This document shows, in pieces, positions 42,063-52,095 of a stretch of DNA of 57,591 nt. The notes beneath the pieces were generated by a model that saw only the letters and a list, made by a program, of their open reading frames with translations, made no database searches and had not been told where the DNA came from. The stretch spans positions 1 through 57,591 of the forward strand of contig WRKT01000013.1 of the NCBI GenBank assembly GCA_009777995.1, in the 5' to 3' direction. Numbering within the stretch: position 1 is the first letter of the stretch; each line of letters opens with the position of its first letter. Made by a program: the position numbers and the translations under genes. This DNA is from Treponema sp. GTDB lineage: Bacteria; Spirochaetota; Spirochaetia; Treponematales; Breznakiellaceae.

Positions 42063-44573
42063 CTAATAGGTAGACATAGTAAAAGATATAACAAAATCGA
42101 ATCCCGAACCTCCGATACCTGTTCCAACCCATTCTACACCCCCATCCCTTATTATGAAGCGCCTTGCAAGGCTGAATCTGAAAGGAAATTGGGATATGGT
42201 AAACCTGAATCCGCCCCCGAAACTGAAGCGCATAAAGAAGGTGTCGGAGCCGGGCATTGTGCCGTCATCCGCCCAGAAGTCGGTAAAAAAGGCACTCGGT
42301 GTTTCCTTAATCCCTGCGGCATCAAAGAAGAAATCCCAGGCGATGATTCCGGGTGCAAGGGGGATGCGAATTTCTGCCCAATTCTGAAAAAGGGCATGTC
42401 CCTTCCTCCTGAACTCACTGTTCCAGCCGCGGCCCGAGAACATTCCGTCAACGGCTAGCTGACTTGTCTCTTCAATCCTTGGTTGACCATATTGCGGCTG
42501 CGGGAAAATAAAGGAAAGACCTGAATGGATTCCAAATACAGCCTTAAAGTTCCAGTTTTCAAAAACAGGGATGTCAACGAGGGTCTGAAAAAACTCAACC
42601 CTTGTATCAGTCCTGATATAATGCTCCGGCTCAAAGGGCAGGATACCATGCCAGCTAAGGCGCTGAACCCCATAGTAACCGCTTGAAGGATCCCAGAAAA
42701 TATCCCGCCTGTCGAGGGAAAGGGATGTCCACACCGACAGAGCAGGTGTCCACCTATTATTTCTCTCACGGATAATCGGATCAAAGGGCCTATAAAGAGA
42801 GGAATCGTAGGTATTTTGAATCATTCCTATTCTAAATCCCCCGAAAAAGCCCAGGTTACCGTATTGGGTCAGCCAGCGGTATCCCGAGCCGACACCAAGA
42901 GAAAGGTTCCACTGATTATAGGGCATAAGATAACTGTCAGGCGGGACCCTATTTGCTGCCTCGTATTCATCAAAGGAATTAAAGCCGTCAGGAAAGGCAT
43001 AACTTTCATTCCCGTGAAAGAAGGGGGCAGTGTTTTGTGTTGCCGCTCTGCGAGCCATGTGTTGGAGTGTAAGGTCAAAGCTTCCCGAGAGGGGAAGCCC
43101 GAAGAGCCAGCGCTGTGTATAATTAAGGGCAACACTTTGGGTTTCAATTGATGCAAGAAGATTTGCACCAAGTACATTACCTGCACCAAGGAAATTCCTG
43201 TCATTCCATTCAACTTGAATGGAAATGGGGAAATTATCGGGGTCAGAGGAGCCTGAGAAATGAAGACCGAAGTTGAGGTCAACAGTGGGCATTTCCTCAA
43301 CGGTGAATACAAGGTCCATAAGGGCGTCCACACTGCCCGGAGGGGTCTGAGGTTCGACCATGGAAAAGTACTGTAAATTGTGAAGATTTCTTAGGGCATC
43401 AATTACCTTGCTCTGGGAGAAAACATCCCCCGGGACTAGGGGAATCTCGCGAAGAATTACAAAATCCCTGGTTCTTTCATTGCCCCTTACGATAATGTTT
43501 TCGATATGTGCACGGCCAAATTCTACAATTTGAATATGGTAGGAAAGGATGCCTGCACTTTCATCCCGCACAGGTATTGGATCGATACGATTAAAAATAT
43601 AACCGTTTTCATAATAACGGCTTGCAATCCTCATCAAATCCGATTGCACCCTTCTTATGTTAACCGTATCTCCCGTTCTTGAAAGGACTAGGGCTGAAAG
43701 CTGCTCATCAGAAAAAATATGATTACCTTCGAATGTAATGCCTCCAAAGGTATACTGTCTTCCTTCATATATTCTAAAGGTGATAGTCATCAGGTTCTGA
43801 CCCCTGTCATTCCTTCGAATTTCCCGGGCCACATCCACAACCAGTGCATCAATAAAACCGCGGTCATGATAATATTCGGCTATGGCCTGCCTGTCGGCAA
43901 TGAGCCTCGCCTCCTGGAAGGCTCCGTCCTGGATTATACCTCTGGTTCGGAGGCTGAGCTGCCTCTCGAGGGTCCTGTCAGAAAATACCGAGTTTCCCTC
44001 AAATACGAAGGCCTCAATGGAGACCCTGTCCCCTTCATCAATATGGAAATTTACCGTGACAGCCAGTGGTCCTGTGGACACGATTTCCGTTCGGATTCTA
44101 ACGTCAGGGAAGCCTCTTTCAAGATATCTTGCAATCAGTGCCTGCTCGTCCATTCGGAGTCTTAAATGTGTGGCTACATCGTTTACCTGCAGGGTGATGG
44201 TATCCATTAGGTCACTTCTTCTTACGCCGGAGTTCCCGACGAAGTTGATTCTGGTGACCACGGGTCTTTCCACTACTGTGAACTGAAGCACCACCTCCGT
44301 TCCTGCGGCATCGGCTCTAAGGGCAGAAGGGGTTATATCGTCAAAGTATTCAAGGGCATAGAGGCGGCCAAGAAGTTCCCAGTATAGATCGTCGGTAAAA
44401 GATCTTGAAATATACGGCTGGATTATTCCTTCCAGGTCCATAAGTCTTACATTTACAAGCCCCTCAAAAACAATTCTCCTGATTGGTCTTCCCTGAAACC
44501 AATCACCCGATTCCTGGGTGAAACCGGGAAAAACCAATATCAATATAATGGCAATAGCCAAAAATATCCGCAT
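42063..44573 (-). CDS. bamA: Outer-membrane assembly factor BamA
   Basis: 836 residues. Signal peptide 1-19, five POTRA domains (about 25-420; each with a GN or GNSGVRRSDL-type turn, such as FVGNSGVRR, FEGNSVFSDRTL, FEGNHIFSDEQL and VRGNERTRDFVI), then a 16-strand barrel (about 440-836) ending in an aromatic-rich C-terminus. RNFLGAGN marks the first barrel strand. It folds and inserts outer-membrane proteins. AGGAG 5 nt before the ATG. The spirochaete homologue in T. pallidum (Tp92) is a vaccine candidate. Lies 83 bp after tamB. Confidence 0.95.
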   Translation of the reverse strand: MRIFLAIAIILILVFPGFTQESGDWFQGRPIRRIVFEGLVNVRLMDLEGIIQPYISRSFTDDLYWELLGRLYALEYFDDITPSALRADAAGTEVVLQFTVVERPVVTRINFVGNSGVRRSDLMDTITLQVNDVATHLRLRMDEQALIARYLERGFPDVRIRTEIVSTGPLAVTVNFHIDEGDRVSIEAFVFEGNSVFSDRTLERQLSLRTRGIIQDGAFQEARLIADRQAIAEYYHDRGFIDALVVDVAREIRRNDRGQNLMTITFRIYEGRQYTFGGITFEGNHIFSDEQLSALVLSRTGDTVNIRRVQSDLMRIASRYYENGYIFNRIDPIPVRDESAGILSYHIQIVEFGRAHIENIIVRGNERTRDFVILREIPLVPGDVFSQSKVIDALRNLHNLQYFSMVEPQTPPGSVDALMDLVFTVEEMPTVDLNFGLHFSGSSDPDNFPISIQVEWNDRNFLGAGNVLGANLLASIETQSVALNYTQRWLFGLPLSGSFDLTLQHMARRAATQNTAPFFHGNESYAFPDGFNSFDEYEAANRVPPDSYLMPYNQWNLSLGVGSGYRWLTQYGNLGFFGGFRIGMIQNTYDSSLYRPFDPIIRERNNRWTPALSVWTSLSLDRRDIFWDPSSGYYGVQRLSWHGILPFEPEHYIRTDTRVEFFQTLVDIPVFENWNFKAVFGIHSGLSFIFPQPQYGQPRIEETSQLAVDGMFSGRGWNSEFRRKGHALFQNWAEIRIPLAPGIIAWDFFFDAAGIKETPSAFFTDFWADDGTMPGSDTFFMRFSFGGGFRFTISQFPFRFSLARRFIIRDGGVEWVGTGIGGSGFDFVISFTMSTY

Positions 44574-44608
44574 TATTGCTCCTTAAACCATGCTGCATCT
44601 CAATATAA

Positions 44609-44640
44609 CTATCATAAAAAAAAAAAGAAAAAATTGATAG
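44609..44640. promoter_or_regulatory. Poly-A tract flanked by a dyad between tamB and bamA
   Basis: CTATCA (44609-44614) and TGATAG (44635-44640) flank a run of A11-G-A6 on the plus strand (poly-T on the coding strand). It lies just downstream of tamB and 36 bp before the bamA start. It may be a weak terminator or a length-variable tract that alters bamA expression. Confidence 0.4.
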
Positions 44641-44656
44641 AGCCCTATTTTCTATT

Positions 44657-47600
44657 TTAGAATGATCTCCGCCAAATCAGAGAGAGGGAAACATCATCAA
44701 TAAATAATCTTTCTGCATTAAGAGGGATCATGCTTAACCTGATATCGAAGAATGGATTCCTCATTTCAAGGCCAAACTCCGATTCAAGTCTGATTCCGCC
44801 TGTACCCATTAGTTCATCATGCCTGAAAGAGAGCATTGCTTCGCCGAAAATCTCTGCTCCAAAGTATCTTCCGAGGAAAATTGTGGTATTATCGACAAGG
44901 GATCTATCGAATCCTTCCCCATATTGGCCTGTAAACTGCATAATCGCATTTTGTAAAATCTGAGTGCGCACCGAAAGCATGTCCAGCCCAAGGAAGTCCC
45001 TCAACTGTCTCTGAAGCCTCTGAACTACGATTACCTGGGCAAGGCTGTCTATTGCCGCGGATGCTGCGAAGTTCAATTGACCGTCAGCAGTTCCCTCAAG
45101 GGGTTGCTGACCAAGCAGGGCGTAGATCTCCACCTGGGACAGGGGCGGCGCTGAGGTGAAACGGGGAGTGAAGGACATTAGGGGTGCGTTGTCGATTATC
45201 ATGGAAATCGTTACAGGGCCTGAATTGGCCTGCTCCCGTATTTCGGCTCTGGCAGAAATACGGGGATTAAACTGCAATTCACTCTCTCTAAAGAAGATGG
45301 TGCCTTCCCTGATATAGAAATTCCTTTCAAGATAGAAAATCTCCCCGCTTCGCAGTCTGACATCTCCGTTTAGGGAGTAACGCCCTGCAATATCATCACT
45401 TCTAATATTGATGGTAGTCCCCATATCAGCATTTGCTTGAATAATCGGGAACTCCAGCGGCCAAATAAATTCTGCCCTCCTCCCTGTTTGAATGGTTATA
45501 TCGGTGGCCACATGAACAAGATTGTCGGAAAGACTTGCACTTCCATAGTCTAGAAGTCCTGTAAGTTCATTGGCATTCATACTCATAACAGTATCATGAG
45601 CCATCAGGTTACCGCTAACCGAGAATATCAGATCTTCCATTGAAAGGGAGAGCCTTCCCGATGCAAGGCCCCTTGCGATAATCCCTGAAATATTAATGTC
45701 ATAGGGTATCGGATGCTCATGGGGAACCTGAATATCAATATTGAAAATATTCGGAACCCATTGATCGAATCTGAACCATCCCGAGGCCCTGCCCATGCCC
45801 TGACCCACTGCCGCATCAATGGGGCCAAAGGTCATATCGTGTCCGTCAAGTACCACATGTATGGGTACAGGGCGAATGATTCCACCGATGAAATCGGGAA
45901 TAAGCATCTGCAAACTTCTGCCCTGGACAAAACCATAGAACTCGGGGTCACTAATCGGGCCTGTCATTCTTATGGAGCCGGTCGCAATTCCTGCAGGGAA
46001 GGCGATAAAGTCAACTTCGGGGGGGATGAAACGCCAGAGAGAGCCCATATCCACGTAAAGATCGGAGGTTTGGGCATCGATCATATTTGAAATGATGGAC
46101 CCTGCGAATGTTCCCCTTACCGGGGAAGGAGCCGAGAGGGCGGCAAAGAAACTGCCTCCGTTTTCTTCAGGGGCAAAGCGGAAACGTACCATGTTTCTCG
46201 GGCCCCCGTTCAGGTTTAATGCAAAGCCGTGTGTTTCACGACTGCCTGTAAAATGAAAATCGAAGGGTTCGGTGCTTTCAAGGTTATCAAATCGGGCGGA
46301 ATCGATGAAAAGGGAGCCGTTTAAATAGCTTAAATCGGTTAAAAGAGTTATCCAATTGTCAGATTCGTTAAAGCTCACCTCTCCTCGCATTAAAATGTCC
46401 ACAGGTTTCCCGGAGAAAGCGCCCCAAATTAAGGCTTCTGTTTCTAAGGAGGATGATAGGCGATCGATATTAATGATGGGAATATAGAGTTCAAGGCCCT
46501 GGCGATTAATTGCGAGCTTTTCGGCGAAAAGGGTATCATTATTCATGGAAACATTGCCCGAGGCCCTGATTGTGCCTCCCTGCCTGTGAAAAACAAAGGA
46601 AGAAAGATCGACATCAAGTTCAAAAGATTCAGGTGATTCCCAACGAAGGTTTATATCCCCTGAAGCCATTGCATTATGATTAATTATGCGGGAAAGCTGC
46701 ATTGAACTGCCTGAAAAATCAAGGTCCAGAATATTGTTTCTGTATGATCCGCTAAGATTATAGGACTCAAGCCTGTCACCAAGAACTTCTGCATTGAAGA
46801 TGAAGTTCCTATAACTCTGATCCCAGCTTACGGCGATACCGCCCTGCAGGGGCCCGCGGCCATCATCAAAATATATTTCGGGAATGATAAGTCCCCTTTC
46901 GTTTGCATTGCCCCTAAGATATACAGACCCTGAGGAGGTAACCGGTGTTGTAATACCTGTTATCTCAAACCTATCTATACTTGCCCTCCAAGAGGAAGGG
47001 GACTCAAGATGGATGGGGATATAGAAACTTGCAAGTGCGGGCCTCTCTCTATCCTGAACGGGGATCTCATCTCCTCTAATAAAGCCTGAATAGCCTGCGC
47101 TTTCATGGGCACTTAAAATTATTTGGAAGCCATGGGAGCCCCAAATTGTTATCTCCTGTCCATCTCTGATATATCCTTCGAAGGAATATGCAAGATCATT
47201 GAATCTTGTATCAAGAGAAAAGATGATTTCGTCAAAATCGGAAAGGTCAAGGGCCCCTGAAATCTCCAAAACCTCTTCACCGAAGGTAAACCGAGCATGA
47301 TCTAAGTTAATATTACTGTTTGTACCTGAAAAACCGGCTGTGGCATGCACGCCAAGTATTCCTCCATGACCTGCCTCGAAATACGGCACATCATAAAAAA
47401 TATCTCCGTTATTTGTGCTGAAATTTGCCCGGGTATTGACCACCAAATCATCGAGCATAGCGAGTGCAGGAAGCGGGATGGAAATGTCAATAAGAGGTTC
47501 TGCGAATTTCAGGATGTCTCCAACGGGGAAGGAATCGAGCAATAAGGTGGCCCCTGCAAGGCGGGTTCTGCTGAAATTGGGATCGACTTCCAATTGGCCT

Positions 47601-49036
47601 TCGAGTAATAAGGAGCTTTTTGCCTCTCCTTCCCCTGTATGTGTGAGAGCCCCGTTATAGTTTAGGGCTGAGAAGTTAAAATTAAACCCTCTTTCATAAG
47701 GGATAAGGCTTAGTTCAAGGTAAGAGAGGCTCAGATCTCCTGTCCTTAAATTTTCCCCCGATAGCAGAATTTCATCCCCCTCTGTATGAAGCATGAACTC
47801 GCCGCTGATGCCCCTGTCCCCCTGCAACCGGAAATCTGTGAGGGTAAGTGAGCCATACGGGGTATTCGGGTTAAAGTCTATGCCTCCTTGAAACTCGAGG
47901 TTTCCAAAGGGAGAGCGGAAATCGAAATTATCAACTATAAGGAATGCGCCGTTTCCGTGCATGTTTAAATCAAGGTAGATCTGTTGAAAAGCCGAATCTT
48001 CAGGGCCTGAGCTTGAAAAATCAATATTATACTGAAAGCCGTTTGAATTATCTCTTATAAACCCTGCATTCCCCGAAATATGCACTGCCAGGGCCGTATT
48101 ATACTCGCTAAAGGCTCCCGTAAGTGTTACCATATCCCTTGGAGAAAAGTTTTCCCCTTCAAAATTGCCTGTAAGCCTTGAGTTTTGACGGTCATAAAGG
48201 ACAAAAATTGCTGTTGGAGTAGAGTCATGGGTTTTACGAGCTTCAATAAGGCTTTCCGAAAGGAAAAAACTTATGTTCATCGGCTGAAGGATGAAATTAT
48301 CACCTGTAATAGAACTTATAGCTACTATGGCATTACCAAGATCGGTTTCTCCCGAATAATCTCCTGTAATTCTTCCGCTCATTACGGCATTAAAGGCAGG
48401 AAGAAAAACAGCTCCGTTAAAACGGCCGTCAAAGTTGATTTCAGCCTGTCGTACGGTTGCATCTATCCCTATATCAGAAAAAAGTACCGTCCCTGACGTA
48501 TCTCGTATCTCTGCTTCTCCGTTCCAAATACGAAATGTAAATCTTTCAGGCAGTAAATCGCGAAAATGCAGGGACTCTGCTTCTCCGTTTGGCCTAAAAC
48601 CGGTAAAACGCTGTAAAAGATTGGCATCTTTAGCGGTATCAAGGCTTAAAACAGGTTGATCAAACCTCATGGAACGGAACATTTCAAGGTTATTTGCTCT
48701 GAATATCGCAAAAATCGAATAATATAACCTTGCTCTGGACACTGAAAGCAGAATGCTGTCATCATCTCTTTTTATAGTCAAATCTCTAATATCAAATACG
48801 CCAAAGATCGACGGGCTTATTGAGCCGTATTGAATCTTAGCCCCAAGGAAAAGCTCTGCCTCCCTGATGATATTATCCCTTGCGAACTCTATTCTTTGCT
48901 GCAGATTTGCCTGTACGGGCCCTAATGCAAGCAGTATTCCGCCGATTAGGCCAATAAAGATGAGGATTCTTATACTAATACCAATAAGAGGGTTAGAGAT
49001 TTTTTTCCTGTCCCCCTCTTTTACCGGTTCAGCCAA
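44657..49036 (-). CDS. tamB: TamB/YtfN-type intermembrane bridge protein
   Basis: 1459 residues. An N-terminal membrane anchor (about 21-43), then a very long beta-helical periplasmic region made of short amphipathic strands, and the C-terminal DUF490 domain (about 1130-1459) with GDVRLRSGEIFYLERNFYIREGTIFF and LSQVEIYALLGQQP, both TamB signatures. Such AsmA-superfamily proteins carry phospholipid between membranes. The start is TTG with AAGGA 7 nt upstream. First gene of the tamB-bamA-skp-mutS operon, so the BamA pairing here replaces a separate TamA. Confidence 0.9.
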   Translation of the reverse strand: MAEPVKEGDRKKISNPLIGISIRILIFIGLIGGILLALGPVQANLQQRIEFARDNIIREAELFLGAKIQYGSISPSIFGVFDIRDLTIKRDDDSILLSVSRARLYYSIFAIFRANNLEMFRSMRFDQPVLSLDTAKDANLLQRFTGFRPNGEAESLHFRDLLPERFTFRIWNGEAEIRDTSGTVLFSDIGIDATVRQAEINFDGRFNGAVFLPAFNAVMSGRITGDYSGETDLGNAIVAISSITGDNFILQPMNISFFLSESLIEARKTHDSTPTAIFVLYDRQNSRLTGNFEGENFSPRDMVTLTGAFSEYNTALAVHISGNAGFIRDNSNGFQYNIDFSSSGPEDSAFQQIYLDLNMHGNGAFLIVDNFDFRSPFGNLEFQGGIDFNPNTPYGSLTLTDFRLQGDRGISGEFMLHTEGDEILLSGENLRTGDLSLSYLELSLIPYERGFNFNFSALNYNGALTHTGEGEAKSSLLLEGQLEVDPNFSRTRLAGATLLLDSFPVGDILKFAEPLIDISIPLPALAMLDDLVVNTRANFSTNNGDIFYDVPYFEAGHGGILGVHATAGFSGTNSNINLDHARFTFGEEVLEISGALDLSDFDEIIFSLDTRFNDLAYSFEGYIRDGQEITIWGSHGFQIILSAHESAGYSGFIRGDEIPVQDRERPALASFYIPIHLESPSSWRASIDRFEITGITTPVTSSGSVYLRGNANERGLIIPEIYFDDGRGPLQGGIAVSWDQSYRNFIFNAEVLGDRLESYNLSGSYRNNILDLDFSGSSMQLSRIINHNAMASGDINLRWESPESFELDVDLSSFVFHRQGGTIRASGNVSMNNDTLFAEKLAINRQGLELYIPIINIDRLSSSLETEALIWGAFSGKPVDILMRGEVSFNESDNWITLLTDLSYLNGSLFIDSARFDNLESTEPFDFHFTGSRETHGFALNLNGGPRNMVRFRFAPEENGGSFFAALSAPSPVRGTFAGSIISNMIDAQTSDLYVDMGSLWRFIPPEVDFIAFPAGIATGSIRMTGPISDPEFYGFVQGRSLQMLIPDFIGGIIRPVPIHVVLDGHDMTFGPIDAAVGQGMGRASGWFRFDQWVPNIFNIDIQVPHEHPIPYDINISGIIARGLASGRLSLSMEDLIFSVSGNLMAHDTVMSMNANELTGLLDYGSASLSDNLVHVATDITIQTGRRAEFIWPLEFPIIQANADMGTTINIRSDDIAGRYSLNGDVRLRSGEIFYLERNFYIREGTIFFRESELQFNPRISARAEIREQANSGPVTISMIIDNAPLMSFTPRFTSAPPLSQVEIYALLGQQPLEGTADGQLNFAASAAIDSLAQVIVVQRLQRQLRDFLGLDMLSVRTQILQNAIMQFTGQYGEGFDRSLVDNTTIFLGRYFGAEIFGEAMLSFRHDELMGTGGIRLESEFGLEMRNPFFDIRLSMIPLNAERLFIDDVSLSLIWRRSF

Positions 49037-49100
49037 GCTTTATTCCTTTACTTGAAGTAATAATTGCCAAATTTTAAATAATGTAATATCCTGCTCTAAC

Positions 49101-49733
49101 ATGGAAATTTTGAAAAACTTCGTTGTCTTCGAAGGATGCGATGGTTCAGGTACTACTACTCAGCTTAATACAATTGAGAACTTTTTTCTAGATAATAAGC
49201 CATCTTTACCATCTTTTTTTAAAACATTCGAGCCGACAAAAGGTTCCATAGGAAAGCTAATTCGTTTAGGTTTAAGGAATGAAGAGATTTTGACCCCCCA
49301 AACCATTGCAATGCTCTTCGCAGCCGATAGAAACGAGCATCTTTACGCTAAAGATGGCCTTGTCGAACGCTGTCAGAGGGGTGAATTGGTGGTTTGTGAC
49401 CGTTATGTACCTTCTTCATTGGTTTATCAGGGCATTACTTGCGGGGATGAACTGCCTGAGCGCCTTAATAAAGACTTTCCTGGACCTGAATTATTGTTGT
49501 TTTTTGACATAGAAAGCGAAGAAGCTCTTAGACGTCTTTCAAGCAGAGACCGGAAAGAGATATACGAATACCTTGATTTTCAGGTAGAGGTCAGGAGGCG
49601 ATATAAGGCCCTTCTGCCGAAATTACAGGAATCCGGGGTAAGAGTTGAGATAATTGATGCCTCTCTTCCGCCTGATGAAGTTGCCAAGAAAGTCTGGGCT
49701 GTATTAAGGGAAATGCCGATATTCAAAGGGTGA
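49101..49733 (+). CDS. tmk: Thymidylate kinase
   Basis: 210 residues. It phosphorylates dTMP to dTDP. The P-loop region FEGCDGSGTTTQ (residues 10-21) has Thr18 where the Walker A lysine is expected. The DRY-type motif CDRYVPSSLVYQG and the lid region RLSSRDRKEIYE are present. The family call is firm, but the missing lysine is notable. No strong Shine-Dalgarno. The stop overlaps the next gene's GTG as GTGA. Confidence 0.93.
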   Translation: MEILKNFVVFEGCDGSGTTTQLNTIENFFLDNKPSLPSFFKTFEPTKGSIGKLIRLGLRNEEILTPQTIAMLFAADRNEHLYAKDGLVERCQRGELVVCDRYVPSSLVYQGITCGDELPERLNKDFPGPELLLFFDIESEEALRRLSSRDRKEIYEYLDFQVEVRRRYKALLPKLQESGVRVEIIDASLPPDEVAKKVWAVLREMPIFKG

Positions 49734-50347
49734 AATACCCGAAATTATTCTTTCTTTTCATAATGCTTTGCTCTCTAATCTTTCCGCCCGCTACAAATGC
49801 ATATCTTGTAAGGTATAAGGAGCAGTACTATAGACTCTTTCACATGCATCATCAGGCGAACCCGGACAATGTCATGGAAAATATCTATTGGCTTGAAAAG
49901 GCTCTGGAAGCTCCATTTGCAAACCCCCTATTCGCCCTTGCTACCATCGAAAACGAGGTCCAATGGGAGAAATACCGTTATTTATTCATGATGCACATGA
50001 ATATCAAAATGGCAGAGCAACACCTTTTCCTGGGGAATCACTGGAATAAACGGCACGCCTATTTCTACAATGCACCCTGGAGAGACCAGAACCTGGAAAG
50101 TCTTGAAACAGCAGAAATAGCTTTCAGGGCGGCCCTTTTCTATTGGGAAGAAGCCCTCACCTGGTTTGAACTTTTGCAAGATAGAAGATTCCGCTGGATA
50201 AACCTTACAAGGGTCCAGTTTTGGGAAGATGAGGCACATAGAATAGAAAACGGAAGATTGAACTACGCGCGAACCATTAACAGGGAGCTGACCCTGCTCC
50301 AAGCTGTAAGAGAAAGGTTTGAAGCCATGGATGATGACACTTATTAA
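49730..50347 (+). CDS. Exported protein of unknown function
   Basis: 205 residues. Start GTG inside the tmk stop (GTGA). A signal peptide or anchor at 1-24 (LFFLFIMLCSLIFPPATNAY) is followed by an alpha-helical mature part rich in Trp, Tyr and Arg (YYRLFHMHHQANPDNVMENIYWLEKALEAPF; FRAALFYWEEALTWFELLQDRRFRW), which resembles TPR-like helices but gives no confident match. Co-expressed with tmk. I recognise no family. Confidence 0.65.
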   Translation: MKYPKLFFLFIMLCSLIFPPATNAYLVRYKEQYYRLFHMHHQANPDNVMENIYWLEKALEAPFANPLFALATIENEVQWEKYRYLFMMHMNIKMAEQHLFLGNHWNKRHAYFYNAPWRDQNLESLETAEIAFRAALFYWEEALTWFELLQDRRFRWINLTRVQFWEDEAHRIENGRLNYARTINRELTLLQAVRERFEAMDDDTY

Positions 50348-50410
50348 CCTTTCGCCTATTGAAAATATTCCCTTACCATGTTAGTTTATCATTGGTTAAA
50401 AGCCGGCCCG

Positions 50411-50477
50411 GGAGAAATATGGAGCGTGTTTCGGCCGCCTATGCGGACCCCTTAAGGCACGATCTTCTCCTTTTTTT
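50411..50477 (+). terminator. Structured terminator or small RNA-like element
   Basis: GGAGAA (50411-50416) pairs with TTCTCC (50465-50470) followed by T7; inside, CGTG pairs with CACG (50425-50428, 50458-50461) and GGCCGC with GCGGACC (50433-50449). This is a branched structure ending in a T-tract. TTGAAA near 50364 with TAGTTT 17 nt on could start a ~90-nt RNA. An elaborate terminator of the tmk operon is the simpler reading. Confidence 0.45.
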
Positions 50478-50506
50478 AATCCGATTAACATTCGGAAGGC
50501 CTTTTT

Positions 50507-52069
50507 TTGTCAAAAATTCTTAAATTCACAGCTCTTTTACTGTATTTTTCCTCGGTTCCCCTATCTGCACAAAATTCTGATACGATATATGTCATAAGAG
50601 AGGTAAATTTTGAGGTAGAAGGGAGGTCGAGGCCCTTCGCATTAATCTCCTATGGGGAGTTTCAAGAGGGTGAACGGATAATCGGGGAAGAAAATTTATA
50701 CAGGTATATTGCCATACGCCGTCAGCTCCTATTAAATCAACGTGTTCTTGAGGATGTATGGATAGAATTCAGTCTTGGAGAGAGAGAGGAAGACGGAGCA
50801 GTGCCTGTAGCCCTTCTTGTCCATGTAATAGATACAAGGAACCTGATCGCCCTTCCCTACCCCAGATACGATTCAAACGACGGCTTTAGCATAACCTTAA
50901 AAGCAAGAGACTATAACTTCCTTGGTACAATGCGCCCCTTAAGATTTGATCTTGGATATCGTCATCTAGCGGGCGAAAATGCCCTGGATTTCTCAATAGA
51001 ATCCACAACCCCCTTTGAAGCTCTCGGCTTTCTCTGGGCTTTCAGGTTCGATCACTTTTTTAGCTATACCTTCGGTGATACCCTTTACTATCAAAATGTT
51101 AGCGGCATTGCAATGGATCTTCCCCAAGGAAGCACCACTTTCACATTTGGCCTGAATCAATATGTAACTGTAAACGAAGAAAACAGCGATGAGGACAGGG
51201 AAATTTTCGGCCTTGGTTCAAGGTATTATGGCACTTATGGTTCTACAGAGTTGTTTGCCTCCTGGGAAATACCTCTTGGTTTTGAAGTCGGCGACTTTGG
51301 AAGGGTAAGTTATACGCCATCTCTCTCCGAAAGAATCAACTACCCGTACTCTCAAATGTCCGACACAAGAAAACCTGTAACCACATTCCGTCATGAACTT
51401 GGCTTTGGCAGAGTAGACTGGATTGGCAATTATAGAAGGGGGCTTTCCGCTTCTGCGGGAAATAGCTTTAACTATTATATTGACCGTCCTGATGCCCCTT
51501 TGAGAATTGGCCTTGACGGAAGGGTCATATTCCACATGCCTTTGACAGAATATATTGGCTTTTCTTCAAGGCTAAATTATCGCCAATGGTGGCATAGGTC
51601 CGAAAGAAATGAGGGGAATATACCATATTACTATGCAGGTGACAGACTCAGGGGAGTAATAAACAATCACTTAAGAGCTGAAAGCATGTTATCTCTTAAC
51701 CTGGATATTCCGGTACGTGCTTTAAGATTTACACCTTCAATGTGGCTTGAAAGGCCATCTTTCCGTATTTTTGATTTCGAGATGCATCTTTCTCCATTCA
51801 CCGATCTTGCCCTGATTAAAGGCCCTTACAATAGAATTAAAAATGATCTTGAGCCTGCTATGGAAGAGACAAGGTTCTCTCTTGATGACATGATCTATAC
51901 TACAGGCTTTGACATAATAATCTTCCCTGCATTTTTCCGAAGCATGTATCTTAGGGTGAGTCTAGGATATAATATAAATAAAATTAGGAAGGACGGATTT
52001 CCACCTCCGATACTTGGTTTCATTCCTCGATGGGAGGAGATTTTTATCGGACTTGAGCATCATTATTAA
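50507..52069 (+). CDS. Omp85-like outer-membrane barrel protein with one POTRA-like domain
   Basis: 520 residues. Signal peptide 1-21 (ending SVPLSAQN). A region resembling one POTRA domain (about 25-110: IREVNFEVEGRSRPFALISYGEFQEGERI and RQLLLNQRVLEDVWIEF) is followed by ARDYNFLGTM, like the first strand of BamA and TamA barrels, and then about 16 amphipathic strands to the end. It may secrete or insert an envelope protein, or bind one. The start is TTG with GGAAGG 7 nt upstream. Other Omp85 members have a GN-type turn and VRGF motif, which I do not see clearly, so the placement is tentative. Confidence 0.55.
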   Translation: MSKILKFTALLLYFSSVPLSAQNSDTIYVIREVNFEVEGRSRPFALISYGEFQEGERIIGEENLYRYIAIRRQLLLNQRVLEDVWIEFSLGEREEDGAVPVALLVHVIDTRNLIALPYPRYDSNDGFSITLKARDYNFLGTMRPLRFDLGYRHLAGENALDFSIESTTPFEALGFLWAFRFDHFFSYTFGDTLYYQNVSGIAMDLPQGSTTFTFGLNQYVTVNEENSDEDREIFGLGSRYYGTYGSTELFASWEIPLGFEVGDFGRVSYTPSLSERINYPYSQMSDTRKPVTTFRHELGFGRVDWIGNYRRGLSASAGNSFNYYIDRPDAPLRIGLDGRVIFHMPLTEYIGFSSRLNYRQWWHRSERNEGNIPYYYAGDRLRGVINNHLRAESMLSLNLDIPVRALRFTPSMWLERPSFRIFDFEMHLSPFTDLALIKGPYNRIKNDLEPAMEETRFSLDDMIYTTGFDIIIFPAFFRSMYLRVSLGYNINKIRKDGFPPPILGFIPRWEEIFIGLEHHY

Positions 52070-52095
52070 AAGGAGCTGTATTAACAGGGGTTAAT

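Noticed and set aside
50411..50477. A tRNA or the small SRP RNA in the gap after the tmk operon
   Set aside because: Only ~60 nt lie between the outer stem arms, no T-loop GTTCGA motif is present, and the SRP GGAAG...AGCAGC loop is absent on both strands.
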